Shown: piece after piece, positions 25,488 to 32,334 of the stretch
Position numbering within the stretch: position 1 is the stretch's first letter
Layout: each line of letters starts with the position of its first letter
Source: Campylobacteraceae bacterium
GTDB lineage: Bacteria > Campylobacterota > Campylobacteria > Campylobacterales > Arcobacteraceae
Assembly: GCA_013215945.1 (NCBI GenBank)
Contig: JABSOM010000019.1
Span: 1-51,020, forward strand
DNA: 51,020 nt
Direction: 5' to 3'
The notes under the pieces: model-generated
What the model saw: the letters and a program-made list of their open reading frames with translations, nothing else
The model's database searches: none
Told to the model about the DNA's origin: nothing
Program-made: the position numbers and the translations under genes

Positions 25488-25811
25488 TTACACTTTAGTA
25501 CATTCATCTTTTATAAAAGATTTATCATCTAAACAACATTGATCTTGCAATTCAGATATTACATCATCCAATAAAGTATAGTTTGCAAAACAGTTTAATA
25601 CTGTTCCTTTTCTTTCTTGTTTTACCAAATCTAAATTAAGCAGTTTAGAAATATGATGAGAGAGTGTTGAAGCAGGGATAACAAGTTTTTCTTGTATTTT
25701 ACCAACACTCAAACCTTCTTTTCCAGCCTTTACTAAAAGTCTAAAAATTCTTAACCTAGTAATATTCCCAAGTTGGGCTAAACATTTTACTAATTTTTCT
25801 TCATTCATCAT
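25488..25811 (-). CDS. ArsR-family transcriptional repressor of the permease operon
   Basis: The 107-residue protein has the winged-helix features 'LAQLGNITRLRIFRLLVKAG' and 'IPASTLSHHISKLLNLDLVKQERKGTVLNC'. Cysteines occur at C68, at a C-C pair (about 92-93) and near the C terminus, a layout suitable for binding thiophilic ions. It lies 60 bp downstream of the permease gene on the same strand, so it is part of the permease unit and also has a possible own -10 box (TATAAT on the minus strand near 25836). Confidence 0.9.
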   Translation of the reverse strand: MMNEEKLVKCLAQLGNITRLRIFRLLVKAGKEGLSVGKIQEKLVIPASTLSHHISKLLNLDLVKQERKGTVLNCFANYTLLDDVISELQDQCCLDDKSFIKDECTKV

Positions 25812-25871
25812 ATATCCTATTTTTGTTATTCTAGAATTATAGCACTTTCTTTTTATTCAAGACCAATTTTC

Positions 25872-26918
25872 TTAGCTAAAATACAGATTAACTAAATAAC
25901 CACAAGCAATAGCCATAGTAAACACTGATACTAAAAAGAAAATCATAATTGGCAATTTAAAAATCTTCTTTAACATAATCATCTCAGGCAAAGAAGCCCC
26001 CGCACCTGCTACAGTAAGCGCTAAAATAGCTCCCATTGAAACGCCTCCATCTAATAAAGCAGGAGCTAATCCAACCATTGAACTGGCACGTATGTATAAA
26101 GGAATTCCAATTAATGCTGAAAAAGGAATAGCAAAAGGATTGTCTTTTCCTGCATATAAACTTAATAATTCATTGGGTACAAAACCATGAACAAAAGCAC
26201 CAATAGCTATACCTATTGCAATATAGGGCGCAAAAGATAAAAACTGTTTCCATGTTTTTTTCATTAAATCTTTATTCGTAATTTTTTCCCATTTACTCTT
26301 TTTGCTCTCTTCTTCTATAGGTGCTTTACTACAACAAGTAGAAGTATTACTGTTTGCTGTTGTAAAGCTAAATTTGGGTTTTGTACTTGAATCACAACAA
26401 GAGCTGTTTATACTTGTATTCTTATTTATTTTTATAAAAAATGATTTTTTTTCTTTTACATCATCTTGAAAAATTTCTTTTTTTATAAATCTTTCAAAAC
26501 CAAGTTTTTCTAAAGTAAAACCAGCAAGCATTGAAATACAAAATGCTATTAATGCATAAACAATAGTAACTTGATATCCAAAAGCAGACCAAAAAACAAT
26601 TACTACAATTGGGTTTAATAAAGGAGAAGTAAATAAAAAGGTCATAATAGGACCAAAAGCAGCTCTTGCTTTTAATAAACCCAAGGTTAATGGTATTGTG
26701 GAACACGAACAAAATGGAGTAATAGAACCAAGGGCTGAAGCAATTAAATAACCTCCTTTACTAGAAGATAAAACTTTTTGTACTTTTGTAGGATTCATAA
26801 ATACATTTAGTATTTCTACTAAAAAACTAACCCCTAAAAACAGTATGGATAATTCTAAGAATCCAAATATAAAAAAATTCCCTGCTGCATATAATTGACT
26901 TAGTATTTCTTGTGACAT
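25872..26918 (-). CDS. YraQ/ArsP-type permease with Cys-rich loop
   Basis: The 348-residue protein has about eight to ten membrane segments. The family hallmark 'GSITPFCSCSTIPLTLGLLKARAAFGPIMTFLFTSPLLNP' is intact, with the C-S-C pair used by ArsP proteins for binding trivalent organoarsenicals. The central cytoplasmic loop (about residues 150-215) carries two C-C pairs ('SSCCDSS' near 173 and 'STCCSKAP' near 193), which suggests metalloid capture. The ArsR regulator downstream supports efflux of arsenic or antimony compounds. Substrate assignment is inference. Confidence 0.9.
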   Translation of the reverse strand: MSQEILSQLYAAGNFFIFGFLELSILFLGVSFLVEILNVFMNPTKVQKVLSSSKGGYLIASALGSITPFCSCSTIPLTLGLLKARAAFGPIMTFLFTSPLLNPIVVIVFWSAFGYQVTIVYALIAFCISMLAGFTLEKLGFERFIKKEIFQDDVKEKKSFFIKINKNTSINSSCCDSSTKPKFSFTTANSNTSTCCSKAPIEEESKKSKWEKITNKDLMKKTWKQFLSFAPYIAIGIAIGAFVHGFVPNELLSLYAGKDNPFAIPFSALIGIPLYIRASSMVGLAPALLDGGVSMGAILALTVAGAGASLPEMIMLKKIFKLPIMIFFLVSVFTMAIACGYLVNLYFS

Positions 26919-26940
26919 TTAATATCCTTAATAGTTTGTT

Positions 26941-27008
26941 ATTTCCAGAAGTATAGAACTATATAACTTAAAACTAACTTTTGTATTTCCAGTAATATAG
27001 AAATACAA
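26941..27008 (-). promoter_or_regulatory. Operator region of the permease-arsR operon
   Basis: Two 18-bp copies (16 of 18 bases identical, beginning ATTTCCAG) stand at 26941-26958 and 26985-27002, 44 bp apart (about four helical turns). The second is inside a perfect inverted repeat TTGTATTTC-N10-GAAATACAA (26981-27008). This fits ArsR dimers bound at two sites over the operon promoter. Confidence 0.7.
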
Positions 27009-27122
27009 ATTTTTATGCGACTATCTTTCAAAAAAAGTGAAGTTGTATGGTTTATTCTGTATTTTTAGTGTTCTTTAAATATACTGGTTTGTGAAATAAA
27101 TTTATTTTAAAAGGACGTAACA

Positions 27123-27296
27123 ATGAGTGCAGAAAAAAAAGCAAGTTCAGCCTTACATAAAGCCCAAGAAGCAAATAAAAATATCGAAGTAATTATTGAT
27201 TTCTTAAAAGATTTACCAATGACCTTATCTTTGGATCATAATCAAGCAGCAGCCTATAAAAAAGCTTTTTCTTCTTTAGAAGAAAGAGTGGAGTAA
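27123..27296 (+). CDS. 57-residue helical protein, uncharacterised
   Basis: A short gene reads MSAEKKASSALHKAQEANKN, then a stretch ending 'KKAFSSLEERVE'. It has AAAGGA nine bases upstream, a TATACT -10 box upstream, and a terminator whose loop contains its stop codon, so it looks like a true, separately transcribed gene. The first half is an amphipathic, coiled-coil-like helix rich in A, K and E. No family is recognised. It is divergent from the permease operon but does not share its operator fully. Confidence 0.75.
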   Translation: MSAEKKASSALHKAQEANKNIEVIIDFLKDLPMTLSLDHNQAAAYKKAFSSLEERVE

Positions 27297-27375
27297 ACAC
27301 TCTATTTTTTATGCAATAGGATACTAAATTTAGTATCCTATCTTTGAAGTAACTATCCTATTTAGAAGCTAAATA
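27285..27375 (+). terminator. Terminator followed by two more hairpins
   Basis: AGAGTG (27285-27290) and CACTCT (27298-27303) form a stem with the gene's stop codon in the loop, followed by TTTTTT (27305-27310). A perfect 26-bp palindrome follows at 27316-27341 (first half ATAGGATACTAAA), then TATTTAG-aag-CTAAATA at 27359-27375. The first is a good terminator; the others may stop the convergent gene or be structured RNA. Confidence 0.7.
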
Positions 27376-27391
27376 AAATATGTTTCTTTTT

Positions 27392-27763
27392 TTATAAATT
27401 TTTGTAAGCATAAATAGAAATTGCTTCTTCTAAAAAATCCAGCATTTTTATATGAAAAGACTTATGAAACGTCTTCATTCCCTCATCTTCTTTATAAAAT
27501 AAACTCATTCCGATATATGCTTCTTTACTTGGTTTGTAAAAAACAGAAACTATTTTATAATGTTCAGATATAAAATCTTGTGCTTTTGTATCTAAAGGAT
27601 TTAGAGTATCAAGTTCTTCTGCTATTTTTGCATACAAAAGATTCCAATTTTTATGAACTTCTTCTTTATTTACATGTGACCAGTTATTCGTTTCTAAAAG
27701 ACTTTTTTCTTGTTCTTTTTTTAAAGCTATTTTACAAGAATCTATATATTCATTTGTTTTCAT
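27392..27763 (-). CDS. TipAS-domain protein without DNA-binding domain
   Basis: The 123 residues match the TipAS antibiotic-recognition domain: 'NNWSHVNKEEVHKNWNLLYAKIAEEL', 'ISEHYKIVSVFYKPSKEAYIGMSLFYKEDEGMKTF' and 'MLDFLEEAISIYAYKNL'. In TipA this domain is fused to a MerR DNA-binding part that binds thiopeptides and other drugs. Here only the binding module is present, so it might sequester a drug, or work with a separate regulator. A small MerR protein without effector domain is encoded about 3.5 kb away (23588). Confidence 0.85.
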   Translation of the reverse strand: MKTNEYIDSCKIALKKEQEKSLLETNNWSHVNKEEVHKNWNLLYAKIAEELDTLNPLDTKAQDFISEHYKIVSVFYKPSKEAYIGMSLFYKEDEGMKTFHKSFHIKMLDFLEEAISIYAYKNL

Positions 27764-27979
27764 AATTTACCTACAGTTTTATATATTATTTAAAGCCTAA
27801 GCTTCACCTAAATTTAAAACGAGGTTCTTATAACCTCACTGGTAAAACAAAACATTAAATACCTCCATAAAAATTATTTCCTAATTTCCTAGCAAAAATA
27901 ATAACTATATTAAACCCAAAAACTCCTGATATAAAATTCTTAATTACCTGTTTTTTATAAAAATTATAAAAACTAAAGA

Positions 27980-28021
27980 AATCCTTTACACTTTTGTTTT
28001 ATAATAAAAGTATAAAGGATT
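27980..28021 (+). promoter_or_regulatory. Inverted repeat around the -10 box of the 28025 gene
   Basis: Two 16-base arms with one mismatch (27980-27995 beginning AATCCTTTAC, and 28006-28021 ending AAAGGATT) flank a 10-base centre containing TATAAT (28000-28005). The right arm includes the ribosome site AAGGA (28015-28019). It may be an operator, or, if transcription starts upstream, an RNA hairpin hiding the ribosome site. Confidence 0.6.
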
Positions 28022-28024
28022 CTT

Positions 28025-28339
28025 ATGAACGGATATTTAAAAGTTTTACAAGAAAAAGCTAAAAAGATTAATGTAAATATTGAAGATTGTTCCTATGACA
28101 AAGAGTGTATTACAAATTTAATTGCAGCGAAAGTAAGGGCTAACTTAGAACATGAAGAATTAAGTGTCATCAAAGAAAAAGCTGTCATCATTGAAGCTAT
28201 TATACCTACAAATAAAGAAGATAAAATAGCTTTACTTGATGCAATAGAAGAGAGAATAAAAGAGATTTTAAAAGAAGAAAATGAACGTTTTACAAGTATT
28301 GAGCTACAAGAAAACTTCATTCCTTTAGATTTCGGATAA
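28025..28339 (+). CDS. Uncharacterised 104-residue helical protein
   Basis: The protein is charged, mostly helical and without membrane segment. 'CSYDKECITNLIAAKVRANLEHEELSVIKEKAVIIEAIIP' and 'ALLDAIEERIKEILKEENERF' suggest a coiled or helical bundle. No family is recognised. The start is certain (AAGGA five bases upstream), and a nearly perfect inverted repeat covers its promoter, so its expression is probably tightly controlled. Confidence 0.75.
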   Translation: MNGYLKVLQEKAKKINVNIEDCSYDKECITNLIAAKVRANLEHEELSVIKEKAVIIEAIIPTNKEDKIALLDAIEERIKEILKEENERFTSIELQENFIPLDFG

Positions 28340-28367
28340 TACACAAGAGATCTTGAGTTTTTTCTCT

Positions 28368-29855
28368 TTAATAAATAATTCTATATTTGTTTTCATCCTC
28401 TTTTTCAAAAGCCCACGTCTCACTTACAATGGATTCTAAAAAAGTTTTATCATGACTGATTACAAGTATAGTTCCTCTATATTCTCTTAATGCAAGCTCC
28501 AGAGATACAATAGAATCCAAATCCATATGATTGGTTGGTTCATCAAGAATAATCAATGAGGGATGCTCTAAAAGACCTTTTGCAATCATTAATTTTCTTA
28601 CCTCTCCTGGACTTGGGATAAAACTGTCTTGAAGTTTAATAGGATCAGAGGCTAGTTTCCTTACAATGGTGTATATTTCGCCTTTAAGGTCATTAGTAAG
28701 GGCATTTATGCCATCAAAGATTTCTTTACTTTCTTTTTGTGTTATTTCTTGTGGTATATACAAATAGTCATTTCGTAAATCAGCACTGCCTAAGAGATGC
28801 TTTAAAAAAGAACTTTTTCCTGCACCATTCTCTCCAATAAGTCCAATTTTATCGTATTGATTAATAGACAAGGATTGAAAAGACAATTCTTTTATTTCCC
28901 CTAATTTTAAGATATTATTTTTAATAACAATAGGAAAAATATTTTTAGTTTTTGCGCTTTCAAATTCTATACCAAGTTCAAAGGTCTTATCTGTCTTGAT
29001 TGTATTTGATATTAATTTATTTTGTTTGGCTTTTAGTTTGGATAACTCTCGTCCATCATTTTTATCTTTTCCAGTAAATCTGGCTAAATCAATTTTGGTT
29101 TTACTGTTTTTATCGCCTGGTTCTAAATCTCTTTTTGACATTCTTTTTTTAGATTGACTTACTTTTTCTTTTTGGTTTTGTATGGATTTTTTTAGTTTTT
29201 TTAATTCACTGTATTGTTTGTCTTGTGTTTTACCTAAAAAATCCATGTTTGTAAGGTACTCATTCATTGCTTTTGAAAAAGAAGTTTTAAATGAGAATAT
29301 GTGACTGTTTTTTAAAATAATAGTAGCTTGGGTCAAAGAATCTAAAAGTTCCCTATCATGGCTAACAAGTATTCCAATTCCCTTAAATGCTTTAAGGGCC
29401 TCTAAGACTATTTTTTTACTTTTTACATCCAAGTGATTGGTAGGTTCATCCACAAGCAAAACATCCGGTTCGACAAAAATAGCAAGTGCAATTTGCATTC
29501 TTTTTTTCTCACCAAAAGAAAGAGTATCCCACTGATACAACCATTCATCATTGATATTCAAAGCATCTCTTATTTTAAACGCTTTACTGGTATACGTCAT
29601 CATAAAATCTTCTAAATTAGAAGGAATTTCTTCAGTACTTTGTACACAATAATGAGTTAAATCATTACCTTTTATACTTCCTTCATCTGCTTTTAATTCT
29701 TTAGCAATAAGTTTTAATAATGTGCTTTTACCAGAGCCATTAGCTCCAACAATACAGCACCATCCTTGTTCAAATTCTAAATCAAGGTTTTCAAAAATAG
29801 GAATAACCGAATTCATGTACTTAAAATGTAGGTTTTTAATTGTTAAATGTCGCAA
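28368..29855 (-). CDS. ABC-F family ATPase (two ATP-binding domains)
   Basis: Two nucleotide-binding domains lie on one 495-residue chain with no membrane part. The first has Walker A 'GANGSGKS' (about 38), signature 'LSFGE' and 'LLVDEPTNHLD'. The second has 'GENGAGKS' (about 343), a variant signature 'PSPGEVRK' and 'LDEPTNHMD'. A charged linker (about 205-285, KK-rich) connects them, like the arm of ribosome-acting ABC-F factors. The family moves into the E-site to rescue stalled ribosomes or protect them against antibiotics. The exact subtype is not clear. The start is TTG (29855). Confidence 0.92.
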   Translation of the reverse strand: MRHLTIKNLHFKYMNSVIPIFENLDLEFEQGWCCIVGANGSGKSTLLKLIAKELKADEGSIKGNDLTHYCVQSTEEIPSNLEDFMMTYTSKAFKIRDALNINDEWLYQWDTLSFGEKKRMQIALAIFVEPDVLLVDEPTNHLDVKSKKIVLEALKAFKGIGILVSHDRELLDSLTQATIILKNSHIFSFKTSFSKAMNEYLTNMDFLGKTQDKQYSELKKLKKSIQNQKEKVSQSKKRMSKRDLEPGDKNSKTKIDLARFTGKDKNDGRELSKLKAKQNKLISNTIKTDKTFELGIEFESAKTKNIFPIVIKNNILKLGEIKELSFQSLSINQYDKIGLIGENGAGKSSFLKHLLGSADLRNDYLYIPQEITQKESKEIFDGINALTNDLKGEIYTIVRKLASDPIKLQDSFIPSPGEVRKLMIAKGLLEHPSLIILDEPTNHMDLDSIVSLELALREYRGTILVISHDKTFLESIVSETWAFEKEDENKYRIIY

Positions 29856-29955
29856 AAGTATATTCCTTGGAGATTATAAAGATTTAAGAAGTTCTTGTCC
29901 TATTATATCTAATTAATCAAGAAGCAAAATAAACAGCCTATTCTTATAATTCTAT

Positions 29956-30519
29956 TTATATTTCATTTTTATTTACAATTGAATTATATTCTTGCGAATA
30001 AAAAAAATCTCCGCTATATAATTGTTCTATATAATCACTAAACCAGTCTTTTAAACTTAAGGCTACTAACTCTCTTTCTTCATAATCATGCCAAAGAGTA
30101 ATGATTTGAGCACTTCTTCCAAAACTTGTAGGATTTAAATCAATACAATAATGATCCCCTGAACCGTTAGAGGAAAAAGGTATCCATTTTTTATTCCACA
30201 AAACATCTTTAATTCCTGAGTCTGAAATAGCAGGTTTTGCAGAAAAAGTAGCTTCTTGTGAAAAGTTATTCCAATTATTCCAAGCATTAATAATTCCATG
30301 CGTTGATAAAAATTCTTGAGAATCAAACAGCCAAGCAGCTTCCCCTTTTTGTCCATTATGTATTTTTAGTATCTCAATTAAATCATTAGGCAAAACAAGA
30401 GCAAGAGTATCTGATAATTCTTGTATTTCTTCATTGCTTGCAGGAGGATTTAAATCCTCTAGTCCTTCTTTATAATTAGCACTAAGCCATTCTTTAAATC
30501 TATCAAATTCTTTTTGCAT
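29956..30519 (-). CDS. SMI1/KNR4 (SUKH) family protein
   Basis: 'LNPPASNEEIQELSDTLALVLPNDLIEILKIHNGQKGEAAWLF' and 'WIPFSSNGSGDHYCIDLNP' followed by 'GRSAQIITLWHDYEERELVALSLKDWFSDYI' are the classic features of the SMI1/KNR4 fold. SUKH proteins often serve as immunity proteins against nuclease toxins, but no toxin gene lies near, and many are housekeeping adaptors. The gene lies 59 bp downstream of the HD-GYP gene on the same strand and may be co-transcribed with the Sia-like operon. A good AAGGAG site is present. Confidence 0.88.
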   Translation of the reverse strand: MQKEFDRFKEWLSANYKEGLEDLNPPASNEEIQELSDTLALVLPNDLIEILKIHNGQKGEAAWLFDSQEFLSTHGIINAWNNWNNFSQEATFSAKPAISDSGIKDVLWNKKWIPFSSNGSGDHYCIDLNPTSFGRSAQIITLWHDYEERELVALSLKDWFSDYIEQLYSGDFFYSQEYNSIVNKNEI

Positions 30520-30578
30520 AAGAACTCCTTATTGCCTAATATATTATAAATTATTTAAAAGAAAGTTAAATTAACACT

Positions 30579-31376
30579 TTAAAAAAGATCTCTTAACGAT
30601 TCTCTAATATCTAAAAATTCATCAAGGTGTTCAAAAAATATATCTACGAGTTTTGGATCAAAGTGTTCTCCACGTTCTTTTTTAAATAAAGTAAAAATAC
30701 GATCATCGCTCCAAGCTTTTTTATAACATCTCTCGCTTCCTAAAGCGTCAAAAACATCTGCTAAAGCAGTAATTCTTCCGTAAATATGAATTTTTTCACC
30801 TTTTAATGCCTGGGGATAACCTTTTCCATTGTATTTTTCATGATGTTCATAAGCAATAGTTGCTGCGCACTTAAGCAGGGGTCTGCTTGAATGTTTTAAC
30901 ATTTCATAACCAATAAGAACATGAGTATCCATGATTATTCTCTCAGCATCAGTAAAAGACCCCGGTTTATTTAATACCAGATCAGGAATTGCTACTTTCC
31001 CTATGTCATGCATGGGACTGGCTTGGTGAATCATTTCTGCATCTTTCTCATTTAATCCATAATATAAGGCTAAAAGTTTTGAATATTTAGCAACTCTTTT
31101 TACATGATTGCCGGTCTCTTTAGAACGACTCTCGCCTATAGCTCCCATAGTAAAAATAACTTCTCTTTGCGTTTCTTCTATCTCTTTTCCTAAAGATTGA
31201 ACTTCTTTAAGTTTATCTTGCAATTGATCATAATCTTGTTTTTGTCGTTTATCACTACGTGCCATAATTTTTTCACGACGTTCGATGTCTTTTATAAGAT
31301 TATTGGTTGTTGAGAGAAAGTCTGCTTGCAAAGATTTTATTTCTAATATATGTTTGTTATCTGTTAATGTATTCAT
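30579..31376 (-). CDS. HD-GYP c-di-GMP phosphodiesterase with N-terminal helical stalk
   Basis: The domain keeps every metal ligand: 'HVKRVAKYS' (His about 89), 'HDIGKVAIPD' (about 125), 'THVLIGYEML', 'EHHEKYNGKGYP' (about 180, with the GYP triad) and 'ADVFDALG'. It should hydrolyse c-di-GMP to pGpG or GMP. Residues 1-85 form a charged helical stalk ('DIERREKIMARSDKRQKQDYDQLQ'), predicted as coiled coil. It starts 12 bp after the siaC-like gene, in the place of the diguanylate cyclase SiaD of the Pseudomonas siaABCD operon, and is similar in size (265 residues). The stalk could be the docking site of the SiaC protein. Confidence 0.93.
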   Translation of the reverse strand: MNTLTDNKHILEIKSLQADFLSTTNNLIKDIERREKIMARSDKRQKQDYDQLQDKLKEVQSLGKEIEETQREVIFTMGAIGESRSKETGNHVKRVAKYSKLLALYYGLNEKDAEMIHQASPMHDIGKVAIPDLVLNKPGSFTDAERIIMDTHVLIGYEMLKHSSRPLLKCAATIAYEHHEKYNGKGYPQALKGEKIHIYGRITALADVFDALGSERCYKKAWSDDRIFTLFKKERGEHFDPKLVDIFFEHLDEFLDIRESLRDLF

Positions 31377-31388
31377 AATATTTGTCTT

Positions 31389-31808
31389 TTAACTTTTTAA
31401 GTCAATTTTATTTTCAATTAATTGAATATTTAAAGATTTAAAACTATCTTGAAAATCTTCACCATCTTCTTTTGAACTATCATCATCTTGATTATATATC
31501 CAATTAATATTTACATCTATTTCCTTTTGGCTCTGAACAAAAATATCAATTAAATCAAACATATCAAACAGTGCTTTGGAACTACTTGAATTAAAATACG
31601 TTAAATTGAAGTTGAATATTATATTTTTCAATCTTTTATTAGACTCATCTTTAAAAAAAGTTTCTAAAGTGTTTAACAGTTGTTTATAAAATTCAAAGGT
31701 ATTTTCAGAGTATGATTTACCTTCTATACTAAAAATCCCCTTTTGAAAATCAAAATTTATTTCAGGTGTGTGCAAGGTTTTTTCGATAAATATTGTCTTG
31801 TATTTCAT
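31389..31808 (-). CDS. SiaC-like regulatory phosphoprotein (DUF1987)
   Basis: The sequence 'TLHTPEINFDFQKGIFSIEGKSYSENTFEFYKQLLNTL' and 'IIFNFNLTYFNSSSSKALFDMFDLI' are hallmarks of DUF1987. In P. aeruginosa SiaC is phosphorylated on a Thr in the N-T-S-S turn by the kinase SiaB, dephosphorylated by SiaA, and in its unphosphorylated form activates the cyclase SiaD. Here the matching residue is Ser (S74 in N-S-S-S-S). It sits between SiaB-like and HD-GYP genes (gaps 16 and 12 bp). A clear GGAGG precedes the start. Confidence 0.92.
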   Translation of the reverse strand: MKYKTIFIEKTLHTPEINFDFQKGIFSIEGKSYSENTFEFYKQLLNTLETFFKDESNKRLKNIIFNFNLTYFNSSSSKALFDMFDLIDIFVQSQKEIDVNINWIYNQDDDSSKEDGEDFQDSFKSLNIQLIENKIDLKS

Positions 31809-31824
31809 TGTTTTTCCTCCAGAT

Positions 31825-32334
31825 TTATTTATTTATTTGTACAGTAATTTCCAGCCTTGATAAGTTATCTTCTAGTTTTTTGATTTCATAAAAAATATTA
31901 TCAGACTTTCTAGCCAATTGATATAAACCGATTCCTCCACCATTTTCATGTGAAGTTTCACCACTTTTACGTAGTTCATTGTATTTTTTAGTAATTTCTT
32001 CTTTATTTAATTCGCATATATTTAATAATATATTTTCAATCTTTAAAAGCGTTTTATTATCAATATTATTTATTGCAGTAACATAATAGTTCTTTTCATC
32101 ATGCTCAATAAGAATTTTCTCACTATCATAATTATTGATATAATCTCTTTTAGAATATTTCATTACATTTTGAGATAGTTCTATAAAAACTATATATAGT
32201 CTTCTTGATATTGTTTGACTTTCTTCAATATCTTTTATTTGAACTTCTAATGCTTTTATTAAGGATAAAATTATGGCTTGTGAAAAATAACCACTGTATC
32301 CCATAAATAAAGTAGTATTTTTTTTATTACTCAT
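31825..32334 (-). CDS. SiaB-like protein kinase
   Basis: This 169-residue GHKL-type ATPase fold resembles anti-sigma-factor kinases: 'LYIVFIELSQNVMKYSKR' is the N box (with E-x-x-x-N) and 'SHENGGGIGLYQLARKS' the G box. In the Pseudomonas system SiaB phosphorylates SiaC. It overlaps the end of the SiaA-like gene by 8 bp, indicating translational coupling. No other catalytic domain is attached. Confidence 0.92.
   Translation of the reverse strand: MSNKKNTTLFMGYSGYFSQAIILSLIKALEVQIKDIEESQTISRRLYIVFIELSQNVMKYSKRDYINNYDSEKILIEHDEKNYYVTAINNIDNKTLLKIENILLNICELNKEEITKKYNELRKSGETSHENGGGIGLYQLARKSDNIFYEIKKLEDNLSRLEITVQINK

Noticed and set aside
28368-29855. ABC-F second signature (SPGE) as a defect
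   Set aside because: S-P-G-E/Q variants occur in functional ABC-F proteins, so it does not indicate inactivation.
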